64,000 nucleotides of DNA from WHTI01 sp963756365 (GTDB taxonomy: Bacteria > Actinomycetota > CADDZG01 > WHSQ01). How positions within the stretch are numbered: the first letter of the stretch is position 1; every line of letters starts with the position of its first letter. Positions 45,750 to 54,280 of this stretch are shown here, one piece after another. The notes under the pieces are model-generated. The model searched no databases, had not been told where the DNA came from, and worked only from the letters and a program-made list of their open reading frames with translations. The DNA lies in assembly GCA_963756365.1 (NCBI GenBank), contig CAVWNF010000003.1:1550001-1614000 (forward strand). The letters run 5' to 3'. Position numbers and translations under genes: made by a program.

Positions 45750-45867
45750 TTAAGAGTGGTTCCACAGCTTCCACCCCCCTAAACACCCCGCATTCTGCGC
45801 GACTCTCGGCGACAGTGGCCGGCGCCCGCTGTCGCCCGGTAGGCGCCGAGAACGTGCGTTCGGGGGC

Positions 45868-47466
45868 CTATTCGTCGATGCCGGCTACGAGGATCTCTAG
45901 GAGGACCTCGGGATGGTCGCCCTGGAAGCGCTCGAGCTGGAAGCGGCTGGGGAACAGGGCCAACAGGGTCCCGTCCGAGCGGGTGAAGACCTCCGCCTGC
46001 CACATCGACTTGAGGGCCTCAGCCCCCGACTCGTCGGTACGGCGGGCGATCTGGTAAGTGGTCGAGCGCAGTTCGACCGGGGCGCCGAACTCCTCTTCAA
46101 GTCGGTACTGGGCGACCTCGAACTGCATCGGGCCGACGGCAGCGAGGATCGGTTCCTGGTCGCCTCGATCCGGGTGACGCAAGACCTGGACGACGCCTTC
46201 TTCGTCCAGTTGCTGGATCCCGCGACGGAACTGCTTGTAGCGCCCCGAATCCTTGTTGCGAGCCACCATGAAGTGCTCGGGCGCGAACGATGGGATCGGC
46301 GGGAACGTGACCGGGTCGTCGACGTACAGCGAGTCGCCGATCCCAAGGTCGGTCGCGTTGACCACCCCGATGATGTCCCCGGGGAAAGCCTCGTCGACAG
46401 TCGCCCTCTCCTGACCGAACATCTGGTGCGCGTACTTGAGCGAATAGGGACGTCCCGTTCGTCCGTGCACTGCGGTCATCCCTCGCTCGAACCGTCCGGA
46501 GCAGACCCGGAAGAACGCGATGCGATCCCTGTGATTGGGGTCCATGTTCGCCTGGACCTTGAATACGAACGCCGAGAAGGGATCGTCCAAGTTCCGGGGG
46601 ACACCACCGACGTCCTCACGGGCGATCGGCGTCGGAGCGATCTGGATCATCGCTTCTAGCAATAGCCTCACGCCGAAGTTAGAGACCGCGGATCCGAAGA
46701 ACACCGGGGTTGCCTCGCCAGCGAGGAACGGCTTCGGATCGAAGCCGGAACCGACCGCATCGAGCAACGAGATCTCATCGGTAGCAACCGTGTAGGACTC
46801 GCCCTCCTCCTCGGCCGCGATATCCGCATCGATGATGGCCTCCGGAGCGATCGTGGCTCCGTGAGCGGTCTTGTCGAAGCGATGGAACTCGCCCGTTCGT
46901 CTATCGATCACGCCCCGGAAATCGCCTGGGATCCCGACGGGCCAAGTGACCGGTACCGGCGTCAGCCCGATCTTCTGCTCGATGTTGTCGAGGAGTTCCA
47001 GCGGCGACAGCCCGGGCCGATCGAACTTGTTGATGAACGAAACGAGAGGGATACCGCGGGCCCGGCAGACATCGAACAGCTTGAGGGTCTGCGGCTCGAC
47101 CCCCTTCGCTGCATCGAGGACCATGACGGCACAGTCCGCGGCCGCCAGCACACGATAGGTGTCTTCCGAGAAATCACGGTGGCCGGGGGTATCGAGCAGG
47201 TTGAAGACCGTATCGAGGTACTCGAACCTGAGGGCCGCCGACGTTATCGAGATCCCCCTCTGTTGCTCCATCCCCATCCAGTCCGATGTGGCGGCGCGCC
47301 GATCTCGCCGGGCCTTAACGGCTCCGGCTGCCTCGATAGCTCCCGCGTATAAGAGGAACTTCTCGGTGAGGGTTGTCTTGCCGGCGTCCGGGTGGCTGAT
47401 GATCGCGAACGTGCGACGGCGGGCCACCTCGGAGCCGAAGGATGCTGGGCTCACAGCCGCAACCAT
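45868..47466 (-). CDS. prfC: Peptide chain release factor 3
   Basis: Translational GTPase that recycles RF1/RF2 from the ribosome. The 532-aa length is standard. G1 is ISHPDAGKTTLTEK, the switch region GISITSAALRF, G3 LLDTPGHRDFSEDT and G4 SFINKFDRPG. Domain II/III segments (FVFKVQANMDPNHRDRIAF, VGPMQFEVAQYRL) distinguish RF3 from EF-G. The ATG start is in a short divergent gap (29 nt) with the next gene. RF3 has a patchy distribution in actinobacteria, so its presence is mildly informative. Confidence 0.95.
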   Translation of the reverse strand: MVAAVSPASFGSEVARRRTFAIISHPDAGKTTLTEKFLLYAGAIEAAGAVKARRDRRAATSDWMGMEQQRGISITSAALRFEYLDTVFNLLDTPGHRDFSEDTYRVLAAADCAVMVLDAAKGVEPQTLKLFDVCRARGIPLVSFINKFDRPGLSPLELLDNIEQKIGLTPVPVTWPVGIPGDFRGVIDRRTGEFHRFDKTAHGATIAPEAIIDADIAAEEEGESYTVATDEISLLDAVGSGFDPKPFLAGEATPVFFGSAVSNFGVRLLLEAMIQIAPTPIAREDVGGVPRNLDDPFSAFVFKVQANMDPNHRDRIAFFRVCSGRFERGMTAVHGRTGRPYSLKYAHQMFGQERATVDEAFPGDIIGVVNATDLGIGDSLYVDDPVTFPPIPSFAPEHFMVARNKDSGRYKQFRRGIQQLDEEGVVQVLRHPDRGDQEPILAAVGPMQFEVAQYRLEEEFGAPVELRSTTYQIARRTDESGAEALKSMWQAEVFTRSDGTLLALFPSRFQLERFQGDHPEVLLEILVAGIDE

Positions 47467-47495
47467 AGATGACCACTCCTCTATAGGCTGTCGCG

Positions 47496-48348
47496 ATGGA
47501 GCGTCAGAAACTCTTCAAGCAGGTAGAGATCGCAGACAACTTCCTGAAGTACGCCAAGCCAGGCACCGAAGACAAGGCCCGTGACCGCGCCCGGCGGCGT
47601 TACGAGAAGGCTCTGAAGATGGCGATGTCGGATGCGGACGACGACTCCGTCCAGTTGATCAAGCTGCGTCTGAACGACCTTGCCCGAGCGTCGTCGCCGC
47701 GATGCCGAGCCCGAGGTCGAGGACTACGAGTACGACGGCTCAGGGGGGAGCATCCTCGTTTCGGACCTCCCCGAGCACGCCAGGGATCGGGTGCCGCCGG
47801 GCCAGAAAGTCACCAGGGGGTGGCCGGTCCTCCACGTCGGAGGGATACCTCCGTTCGATGAATCAACGTGGTCGCTCGAGTTCCGCGGTGAAGTCGATGT
47901 CCCCTTCACGCTGAGCTATCAGGAGTTGAAAGCACTGGGGCCGATCGACATGCGCAGCGACTTCCACTGCGTTACCGGATGGTCGAAACTCGATAACTAC
48001 TGGACCGGGGTCAAGATGACGACGCTCCTCGAGCGAGCCAGGCCCTCGGAAGCAGCGACCCACGTCACCGTTGGGGACGGAATCGACTACACCGCCAACG
48101 TGCCACTCGATGTGCTCGCCGATGACGACGTGATGATCGCGTGGGCGCACAACGGCAAGGATCTAGCTCCCAAGCACGGCTTCCCTCTGCGTCTCGTCGT
48201 CCCCAAGTTCTACGCGTGGAAGAGCGTGAAGTGGGTTCGTTACTTCGACTTCATCACCGCGGACAAGCGAGGCTTCTGGGAGGTGCGCGGGTACCACAAC
48301 CGTGCGGATCCCTGGCTCGAAGAGCGCTACAGCTACCAGGAGAAGTGA
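47496..48348 (+). CDS. Sulfite-oxidase-like molybdopterin oxidoreductase (probable frame break)
   Basis: The catalytic region has VTRGWPVLHVGGIPPF, the Mo-ligand Cys in SDFHCVTGWSKLDNYWTGV, VDYT-like DGIDYTANVPLD and PKHGFPLRLVVPKFYAWKS. This is the single-domain YuiH-like branch of the sulfite oxidase family. The N-terminal 62 residues (MERQKLFKQVEIADNFLKYA, then a basic helical stretch) are in another frame; deleting one T at 47680-47681 joins RLNDL to PERRRRDAE. Alternatively two genes overlap, with the enzyme starting at TTG 47680. TATAGG 8 nt upstream of the ATG suggests a leaderless start. It should use cofactor from the Moco genes at 6.8-13 kb. Confidence 0.8.
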
Positions 48349-49229
48349 TGGGGTCCCTCGGGTTCGGCTTCAAGGTCGGTCACTTCACCGACGCCGAGCA
48401 CATGACCGGGTGCACGGTTGTCCTCCCGCCACGAGGAAACGTCACCTCGTGCGACATCCGTGGTTCGTCACCCGGCTCGCGCGAACTCACACTCCTCGAT
48501 CTCGATCGCAAACTGACCGAGGTCCACGGCATCCTCCTGACCGGTGGGAGCGCGTTCGGCCTAGCGGCTGCGACCGGCGTCGTCGAGTGGCTCTCGGAGC
48601 GCGGGATCGGCTACGAGACTCCGATGGTGACCGTGCCGATAGTCCCGGCCGCGGTCGTCTTCGACATGGGGGCCATCTCTCCCGAGAGCAGGCCCGGCCC
48701 CGATGCCGGGCGGGCGGCGTGCGATGCCGCTACCGAAGCAGATGTGCCCTCGGGTCTCGTTGGTTGCGGCACCGGCACCAGCGTTGGCAAGTGGGCGGGG
48801 CTCGAATATCGAGCCCCTGGCGGGCTTGGTTTCGGCCGCGCGTCCCATGGCGAGACAACGGTCACGGCCGTTGCCGTGGTCAATGCGGTGGGTGACATCC
48901 TGGCCCCCAACGGCAGCGTTCTACGCGGAACCTCGGCGCCCCTGGGGGAACCGGAACAGCTCCTCCCCGACGACAACGATCTCCCGATGAACACGGTTCT
49001 CACGCTGATCGCCTTCGAGGGCACGTTCACCAAACAAGAGGTCAAGTGGCTCGCGGGACGCGGCTCTGACGGGGTTACCGCAGTCGTCCGGCCCGCCCAC
49101 ACCCGCTACGACGGCGACGTCACCTTCGCGGTGGCCGCCCCGTCCGAGACGGCAGAGACGAACCTCGACATCCTCGGCCCGCTCGCTACCCAGGCCGTCG
49201 CAACGGCCGTCCGTCACGCCGTTACCTGA
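48348..49229 (+). CDS. P1-family (DmpA/NylC-like) peptidase
   Basis: N-terminal-nucleophile hydrolase of 293 aa that self-cleaves into two chains. Segments: GFKVGHFTDAEHMTGCTVVL, the LLTGGSAFGLAAATGVVEWL loop, GRASHGETTVTAVAVVNAVG and PMNTVLTLIAF, whose Asn-Thr is the expected cleavage site with Thr as nucleophile. Relatives are L-aminopeptidases or nylon-oligomer hydrolases; the substrate is unknown. The ATG overlaps the stop of the molybdoenzyme (GTGATG), indicating one operon. Confidence 0.9.
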   Translation: MGSLGFGFKVGHFTDAEHMTGCTVVLPPRGNVTSCDIRGSSPGSRELTLLDLDRKLTEVHGILLTGGSAFGLAAATGVVEWLSERGIGYETPMVTVPIVPAAVVFDMGAISPESRPGPDAGRAACDAATEADVPSGLVGCGTGTSVGKWAGLEYRAPGGLGFGRASHGETTVTAVAVVNAVGDILAPNGSVLRGTSAPLGEPEQLLPDDNDLPMNTVLTLIAFEGTFTKQEVKWLAGRGSDGVTAVVRPAHTRYDGDVTFAVAAPSETAETNLDILGPLATQAVATAVRHAVT

Positions 49230-49262
49230 CCGTCCCACACCACCACCGCCCCTTCCAATGCA

Positions 49263-49313
49263 CCTTCTGGGCGACGAAAGCGTCACGGAGTGGTCGTTCG
49301 GTCGCCCAGAAGG
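49263..49313. terminator. Long perfect inverted repeat between convergent genes
   Basis: CCTTCTGGGCGAC (49263-49275) and GTCGCCCAGAAGG (49301-49313) form a perfect 13-bp stem with a 25-nt loop, located exactly between the ends of the P1 peptidase and alcohol dehydrogenase genes. There is no U-tract. A bidirectional terminator or mRNA-stabilising structure is likely; the long loop is unusual for an intrinsic terminator. Confidence 0.5.
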
Positions 49314-49320
49314 GGAGGGG

Positions 49321-50346
49321 TTAGAGCTCGAGGACTACCTTGCCGAACTGGTCACCCTTGTCGAGGTAGCGGACCGCATCGGCACCCTCTTCGAACGGGA
49401 ACACCCGATCGACCGGAGGCGTGAGCTCCGCGCCCTCGACGTAACGGATCATCTCCGAGAAGTCTTGGTGCGAGCCCATCGTCGAGCCGATGAGCGACAA
49501 CTGGTTCCAGAACAGCCTCTGCGCATTGATCGTCGACTTCGCCCCCGCTGTGGCCCCTGCGGTAACGATCCGGCCCCCCTTGCGGAGCGCGCGCAGAGCG
49601 GTATCGAGGACGTCGCCGGATGCGGAATCGACGACGAGATCCACACCCCGCTTGCCCGTGTGCGACCGGATCTCTTTCGCGAAGTCATCCTTCGTGTAAT
49701 TGACGCCGTGGTCCGCGCCGAGATCGAGGGCTTTCGCCAACTTCTCATCGGATGACGAGGTCACGTAGATCCGCCCGGCGACCCCTCGCGCCAGTTGCAG
49801 AAGCGACATCGCGAGGCCCCCACCGATCCCGGTGATGAGGACCCACTCACCCGGCTGGAGGTTCCCGCGGGTGAACAGCATCCTGTACGCGGTCACGGTC
49901 GTGACCCCGAGGGCGGCGGCTTCGACGAACGATAGGTGCGCCGGGAACGGAAACACGTTGCCCGCGGGAACGGCGATCACCTCGGCGAACGTGCCGCCGA
50001 CGTGCTCCCCCATCATCCGGAACCTCGGACATAGCGACTGCTCGCCCTGGAGGCACAGCTCGCACTTCCCGCACGACAAGCCGGGGTTGATGATGACCCG
50101 AGCGCCATTCGGATAGCCCTTGACGCCATCCCCGGAGCCGATCACCTCGCCCGCCGCGTCCGCGCCAAGGATGTGGGGGAACGCGATGTCGATCCCGAGG
50201 GAACCCGTCAGTGTCCAGATGTCGAGACGATTCAGAGCGCACGCCTTGATCGAGACCAGCACCTCCCCCGGGCCAACTTCCGGCTCGGGGATGTCTCGGA
50301 TCGCGACGTGATCGATCCCGTAATCGTCGATCGTGAGCGCTTTCAT
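49321..50346 (-). CDS. Zinc-containing alcohol dehydrogenase (MDR family)
   Basis: A 341-aa medium-chain dehydrogenase/reductase. The first catalytic Cys is in SIKACALNRLDIWTL and HILGADAAGEVIGSG holds the His/Glu region. The structural zinc Cys set is in GLSCGKCELCLQGEQSLC, and the cofactor loop is VLITGIGGGLAMSLLQLA, followed by FPFEEGADAVRYLDKGDQFG. I place the start at ATG 50346 (MKALTIDDYG); the longer frame to 50565 has no support. The substrate is unknown; the group is annotated as quinone reductase or alcohol dehydrogenase. Confidence 0.9.
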   Translation of the reverse strand: MKALTIDDYGIDHVAIRDIPEPEVGPGEVLVSIKACALNRLDIWTLTGSLGIDIAFPHILGADAAGEVIGSGDGVKGYPNGARVIINPGLSCGKCELCLQGEQSLCPRFRMMGEHVGGTFAEVIAVPAGNVFPFPAHLSFVEAAALGVTTVTAYRMLFTRGNLQPGEWVLITGIGGGLAMSLLQLARGVAGRIYVTSSSDEKLAKALDLGADHGVNYTKDDFAKEIRSHTGKRGVDLVVDSASGDVLDTALRALRKGGRIVTAGATAGAKSTINAQRLFWNQLSLIGSTMGSHQDFSEMIRYVEGAELTPPVDRVFPFEEGADAVRYLDKGDQFGKVVLEL

Positions 50347-50442
50347 GCCCCCTAGATAACCGAGATCGCGTCTCGTGTCACACCCCCTCCCTAGTCTCGT
50401 CAAAGGATCCACATCCCGGGCCACAGGAAAGAGGTGGTCTGT

Positions 50443-50601
50443 ATGACCAAGAAGAACGCGCCGGGCGGGAAGTCGCCCGTGTGCCGAACGTGCGGCAAGC
50501 GCATCCGGATACCCAAGGGCTGGACCGCGGGGCCGGCCGTCAGGCGTCACTACTGGCGCGAGCACCGCGACGTGATGCAGCCCGAAGGCACCAAGCCGTG
50601 A
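50443..50601 (+). CDS. Small zinc-finger-like protein (52 aa)
   Basis: A short gene with a good GAGGTGG site before ATG 50443. The product has CRTCGKRIRIPKG (CxxC) and RHYWREHRDVM (HxxxxH), a plausible C2H2-type zinc site, in a basic protein. Its stop overlaps the next start (GTGA), which supports both genes being real. Function unknown; nucleic-acid binding is a guess from charge and zinc site. Confidence 0.6.
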   Translation: MTKKNAPGGKSPVCRTCGKRIRIPKGWTAGPAVRRHYWREHRDVMQPEGTKP

Positions 50602-50783
50602 GCTGGCCGGACTGCGAGAACCTCGATGACGGTCCGAACCTCGGGGACCTCTTGATCCTGATGCTGGCCTCTACCCTGCACGGCTTCAGAGATCGGCTCG
50701 TAGACGATGGCTACCGGAACGCAGCGGATCTCATCGCGGATCTGATCGAGGTCGTCGACGACTACCTGATCAGCACCAAGTGA
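50598..50783 (+). CDS. Small acidic helical protein (61 aa)
   Basis: Starts at GTG 50598, overlapping the stop of the zinc-finger-like gene. The acidic product (start MSWPDCENLDDGPNLGDLLI, end AADLIADLIEVVDDYLIST) is mostly helical with a hydrophobic heptad-like face. The opposite charges of the two coupled small proteins would suit a complex, but this is speculation. I do not recognise either family. Confidence 0.5.
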   Translation: MSWPDCENLDDGPNLGDLLILMLASTLHGFRDRLVDDGYRNAADLIADLIEVVDDYLISTK

Positions 50784-50822
50784 CGGCAGGAGTGAGCCTT
50801 CCCCGGGTCGAAACTTGGTCTC

Positions 50823-51449
50823 ATGAGACGTTCGCTGGCGGTCCTCGGTATGACTTTCTGTCTAATCGCGCCCACCGGGGTCCAGGCCGAGACGTACATC
50901 GGCTACGACCAATCCGTCTCGGGCCAGTGGTTGGTGAAGAAGTCACCCCGGAAGTACGCCATGTACGTCGCGTGGGGCCTCAGGGGCGTCCATAGTGACG
51001 GGACCCCGAAGACCCTCGGGGTCCTCGATCGCTTCCCCTGCACGGTCCGCCGGAAAAAACGGGTCAAGGTCATCGTCTGCACGGCGATCATCGCCCTCCA
51101 GTCGATCCCCCATCAGAACCTTACGATCGATCCCTTCCTCCGGACCGCAAGGCTCCAACTCCATTCGGAGGAGCCGTTCGACAACACGATCACATGGACC
51201 GCAACGGAAGACTTCGATCCAACGGTGTTCCACATGAACGACGAGGGTCACGTCCACGTCTCGGTCGACGCCCAGGTCGCAGCCGCCGGAGCCGGCACGA
51301 TTCGGAATCACGATCTCACCGACAGCATCGAGGCGTTCAGCATCATCGAGGGCTACGGGCTGATCCACAGCGACGACACGACCTCGATATGGCCGGAGTT
51401 CACGATCCGCGAGACCTTCCGGCTTTCCTCGTCGATAATCGAGGGATGA
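50823..51449 (+). CDS. Secreted protein of unknown function, copy 1 of a paralogous pair
   Basis: A 208-aa exported protein with signal peptide (RRSLAVLGMTFCLIAPTGVQA). The mature part contains WLVKKSPRKYAMYVAWGLRG, a Cys pair (RFPCTVRRKK and VIVCTAII) that may form a disulfide, and LTIDPFLRTARLQLHSE. The same framework (KxSPxxYxxY, Cys pair, TIDPxLRxAxL) recurs in the gene at 52116, so the two are diverged duplicates. The family is unknown to me. Its stop overlaps the YdeI-like start by 4 nt. Confidence 0.65.
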   Translation: MRRSLAVLGMTFCLIAPTGVQAETYIGYDQSVSGQWLVKKSPRKYAMYVAWGLRGVHSDGTPKTLGVLDRFPCTVRRKKRVKVIVCTAIIALQSIPHQNLTIDPFLRTARLQLHSEEPFDNTITWTATEDFDPTVFHMNDEGHVHVSVDAQVAAAGAGTIRNHDLTDSIEAFSIIEGYGLIHSDDTTSIWPEFTIRETFRLSSSIIEG

Positions 51450-52012
51450 GCGAGAGCGATCCGATCTTCTTCGACGGTCCGGCCGCGTTCGAGTCGTGGC
51501 TGGAAGCCGAGGGCACCTCCACCGACGAGCTGTGGGTGAAGATCGCCAAGAAGCACACCGGCATCCCGTCCCTCAACTGGGCCAGCGCGGTCGATGTCGC
51601 CCTGTGCTTCGGCTGGATCGACGGCAAGGCGAAGCGCATCGACGACGACTGGTACGTGCAGCGCTTCACCCCCCGGAGGCCGAAGAGCGTGTGGTCGAAG
51701 GTCAATCGCGACAAGGTCGCTGCCTTGATCGCCTCCGGCCGGATGCGACCTGTGGGCCTCGCGGAGGTTGAGCGAGCGAAGGCCGACGGCAGGTGGGACG
51801 CCGCCTACGACGGGATGGCGACCGCCACCGTCCCAGATGATCTCCAGGCGGCCCTCGACGAGGGTGGGGTGGACGAGGCGTTCACGGCCCTGGGCTCGAC
51901 CAACCGCTACGCGATCCTCCACCGGGTCCAAACGGCGGTGAAGCCGGAAACGAGGGCCCGCCGGATCGCCCGGTTCGTCGAGATGCTCCAGAAGGGCGAG
52001 AAGCCCTACTGA
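51446..52012 (+). CDS. YdeI/OmpD-associated family protein
   Basis: A 188-aa protein. Typical segments: FDGPAAFESWLEAEGTSTDE, LWVKIAKKHTGIPSLNWASA, VDVALCFGWIDGKAKRIDDD, FTPRRPKSVWSKVNRDKVAA and SAGRM-like IASGRMRPVGLAEVERAKAD, with the C-terminal ILHRVQTAVKPETRARRI. The family is linked to peptide/bacteriocin tolerance in some bacteria, but its chemistry is unknown. It overlaps the preceding secreted-protein gene by 4 nt and lies between the two secreted paralogues. Confidence 0.88.
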   Translation: MSESDPIFFDGPAAFESWLEAEGTSTDELWVKIAKKHTGIPSLNWASAVDVALCFGWIDGKAKRIDDDWYVQRFTPRRPKSVWSKVNRDKVAALIASGRMRPVGLAEVERAKADGRWDAAYDGMATATVPDDLQAALDEGGVDEAFTALGSTNRYAILHRVQTAVKPETRARRIARFVEMLQKGEKPY

Positions 52013-52115
52013 CCTACCCCTGATCCAGTCCCAGGGCAGGACTTTGGCTTCAGGGTGTCGAAATCCCCCAAAGCGGACGGCATCGTGGTCGTCCCAGAGG
52101 TCTAGGAGACCCTCG

Positions 52116-52796
52116 GTGAAGAAGCTTTCGCTACTCGTCCTGGCGACATCCCTGCTCGCGTCCTCGTTGTCTATCGCACCGGCCACGGCCGGGATCCAGC
52201 CGGACGCCGGGCTCGCAGGCCCCCTCGATCGGGTGGACGCTTCGTTCTCGCAGTTGGGGATCGCAGCCTGGATCATGAAACGTTCTCCGGGTCAGTTCGA
52301 TCTCTATATGGCAGTGGGAGCGCGCGACACTTGGGGGCGCCGCATCCCGGTCCCGCAGACGTACGGGGGTGTAGCCGTAGGCAAGTGCGAGAAGAGGCGG
52401 AACGGTGGGACGATCGAGCTGAAGTGCTTTCTACAAGGCGTTATGGAAGAGATCCCCGCTCAGGACTTCACCGTCGATCCTCTGTTGCGGAACGCGAGCC
52501 TTTCCATGGCATGGGAGGGAGGCGTCCACGAGATCGAGTGGGATTCAAGGAGTGAGCCCAGGAAACCGGAGACGACTCTCTATCCGGCCCCCCGGTTCCT
52601 CTACCTCTCCGCCTGGATGTGGGCCGACGCGCACGCTCGCGGGACGATCTTCGACCGCACACTCAAGCCCCGTCGCTCCGACCTGTCCTTCCTCCTCCAG
52701 GACGTGACGGTCCGTTCCTATGGTCGGGGTAGGGGCTTCTCGTTGGCCGCGGACGGCACCTTCAGGTTCAGGGACACGATCCCGCTCGCGCGCTGA
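52116..52796 (+). CDS. Secreted protein of unknown function, copy 2 of a paralogous pair
   Basis: A 226-aa protein from GTG 52116 with signal peptide (KKLSLLVLATSLLASSLSIA, cleavage after PATA). The mature part has IMKRSPGQFDLYMAVGARD, a Cys pair (VGKCEKRRN and ELKCFLQG) and FTVDPLLRNASLSMAWEGG, aligning with the protein at 50823. The C-terminus differs and ends DGTFRFRDTIPLAR. A beta-rich extracellular or envelope protein is likely. It converges on rmuC with 5 nt between. Confidence 0.62.
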   Translation: MKKLSLLVLATSLLASSLSIAPATAGIQPDAGLAGPLDRVDASFSQLGIAAWIMKRSPGQFDLYMAVGARDTWGRRIPVPQTYGGVAVGKCEKRRNGGTIELKCFLQGVMEEIPAQDFTVDPLLRNASLSMAWEGGVHEIEWDSRSEPRKPETTLYPAPRFLYLSAWMWADAHARGTIFDRTLKPRRSDLSFLLQDVTVRSYGRGRGFSLAADGTFRFRDTIPLAR

Positions 52797-52801
52797 GCTA
52801 G

Positions 52802-53842
52802 CTAGTCCCCGACCGCTTCGAGTGGGGGACGGTCCTCGTCGTCCGTGGAGGGACCGTCGGTGAGGTCGACCACGCGGTCGATCGTCGATCGAAACCTGTC
52901 GATCTTGACCCGGCCCTCGTCGTACTTGTTGCGAGCGTTGGTCAGGTGGCGGCCGAGGACGTCGTACTCGTCGGTGAAGCGAGCGAAATCCTGGTGCAGT
53001 TGACCGCACACCTTCAGGACGCGCTGGGCATCCTCCTCGATCGACATGCACTTGAGGCCGAGCAGCACCGTCTGCAGATAGCCGCTGATCGTGAGCGGTG
53101 ACATCGGAACGACGCGCGCCGTCATCGCCAGGTCGTAGAGCGGTTGCTTACGGTGGTAGAGGCGGAGGACCTCGCCGTAGACACCTTCCGCCGGAACGAA
53201 CATCACCGCAAAGTCGAAGGTGTCCTCGTCGGGCACGATGTAGCGGGTCGAGATGTCGCCGATGTGCTTGGCGACGTCACCGGCGAAGGATCGCTCTGCA
53301 TCGGCGCGCTCGATCTCGTCGGTTGCGTCGCACATGCGCGTGTAGTTGGCCATCGGGAACTTCGAGTCGATGCACACGAGTTTGCCCCCGGCCTTGACGA
53401 CCGCATCGACGATGCGCCCGGACCGGAACCGGTGCTGCATCGAGTACGCCCGCGGCGGCAGGATCTCGCGCAGAACCTCCTCGAGCATCGCCTCACCCAA
53501 GCCCCCGCGCGCCTTCGGCGCCTTGAGGATGTCTTGGAGCTGCGTGAACTCGCGCGCCTGGGTAGCGACGGCCTCGGTTGCGGTCTGGACCTCGCCGAGG
53601 CGCTCGAAGATGTCCTGCGCCATCCCGGTGGACGCGTTCTGGGTGATGTTCATGCGCGTGTCGATCCCCTCGAGCCGCTCCGCGACCCGGTTGTTCTCGA
53701 GGCTGACCTGATGGCTGAGGCGCCGCAGTTCCTCGGTGATCGAGGAGACGGCGGCATCGGGGGTCCTGCGGCGGCTCACCACGACGGCGGCGAGCCCGGC
53801 CCCCAGGGCCAGCGAGATGAGGACGATCACGACGGTTCCCAT
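52802..53842 (-). CDS. rmuC: DNA recombination protein RmuC
   Basis: A 346-aa RmuC homologue, which limits inversion recombination and may have a nuclease-like fold. An N-terminal membrane anchor (VVIVLISLALGAGLAAVVV) precedes a coiled coil (about residues 35-110). The conserved core follows with LQDILKAPKARGGLGEAMLE, HRFRSGRIVDAVVK, VCIDSKFPMANYTRM, FAVMFVPAEGVYGEVLR and VPMSPLTISGYLQTVLLGLK. It is monocistronic between convergent and divergent neighbours. Confidence 0.93.
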   Translation of the reverse strand: MGTVVIVLISLALGAGLAAVVVSRRRTPDAAVSSITEELRRLSHQVSLENNRVAERLEGIDTRMNITQNASTGMAQDIFERLGEVQTATEAVATQAREFTQLQDILKAPKARGGLGEAMLEEVLREILPPRAYSMQHRFRSGRIVDAVVKAGGKLVCIDSKFPMANYTRMCDATDEIERADAERSFAGDVAKHIGDISTRYIVPDEDTFDFAVMFVPAEGVYGEVLRLYHRKQPLYDLAMTARVVPMSPLTISGYLQTVLLGLKCMSIEEDAQRVLKVCGQLHQDFARFTDEYDVLGRHLTNARNKYDEGRVKIDRFRSTIDRVVDLTDGPSTDDEDRPPLEAVGD

Positions 53843-53899
53843 AGGTGATCACCATAGGGACCACGTGCGACAGTTTCGGGGTTTTCCACAGGCACCGAC

Positions 53900-53944
53900 T
53901 TGACCCTGGGTCCCTACCGTGTGATAGTTCACCACATGGTTAAC
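53900..53944 (+). promoter_or_regulatory. Promoter and ArsR-type operator at a leaderless start
   Basis: TTGACC (53900-53905), a 17-nt spacer and GATAGT (53923-53928) form a good promoter whose transcription start would fall at about 53935, next to the ATG at 53936. An imperfect palindrome, GTTCACCACATGGTTAAC (53927-53944), overlaps the -10 element and start codon. It resembles ArsR-family operators in which ACCA and TGGT half-sites face each other. Autoregulation by the encoded ArsR protein is expected. Confidence 0.6.
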
Positions 53945-54280
53945 AATCAGATGGGGACGGATCGGGCGCTGAACGAGGTCTTTTCGGCACTGGCCGACCC
54001 GACCCGCAGGGGCATCCTGGCCCGCCTGGCAGAGGGAGAGGCAACGGTCAAGGAGCTCGCCGAGCCGTTCGACATCTCTCCCCCGGCCATCACCAAGCAC
54101 CTCAAGGTCCTGGAGCGCGCCGGGATGCTCGAGCGAAACGTCGACGGCCGCGTCCACCGCTGCCATCTGGAGGCCGGCCCGATGAAGGAAGCAGCACAGT
54201 GGATCGAGCGCTACAGGAAGTTCTGGGAGGGCACGCTCGACTCCCTCGCCGCCTACCTGCACACGGAGGAGAACCGATGA
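53936..54280 (+). CDS. ArsR-family transcriptional regulator
   Basis: A 114-aa winged-helix repressor: NEVFSALADPTRRGILARL at the N-terminus, then the HTH AEPFDISPPAITKHLKVLER and the wing GMLERNVDGRVHRCHLEAGP. No cysteine metal site is visible, as in the subgroup that accompanies SRPBCC proteins. I start at ATG 53936 (leaderless); ATG 53951 is the alternative. It overlaps the first SRPBCC gene by 4 nt, so the two form an autoregulated operon. Confidence 0.9.
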   Translation: MVNNQMGTDRALNEVFSALADPTRRGILARLAEGEATVKELAEPFDISPPAITKHLKVLERAGMLERNVDGRVHRCHLEAGPMKEAAQWIERYRKFWEGTLDSLAAYLHTEENR

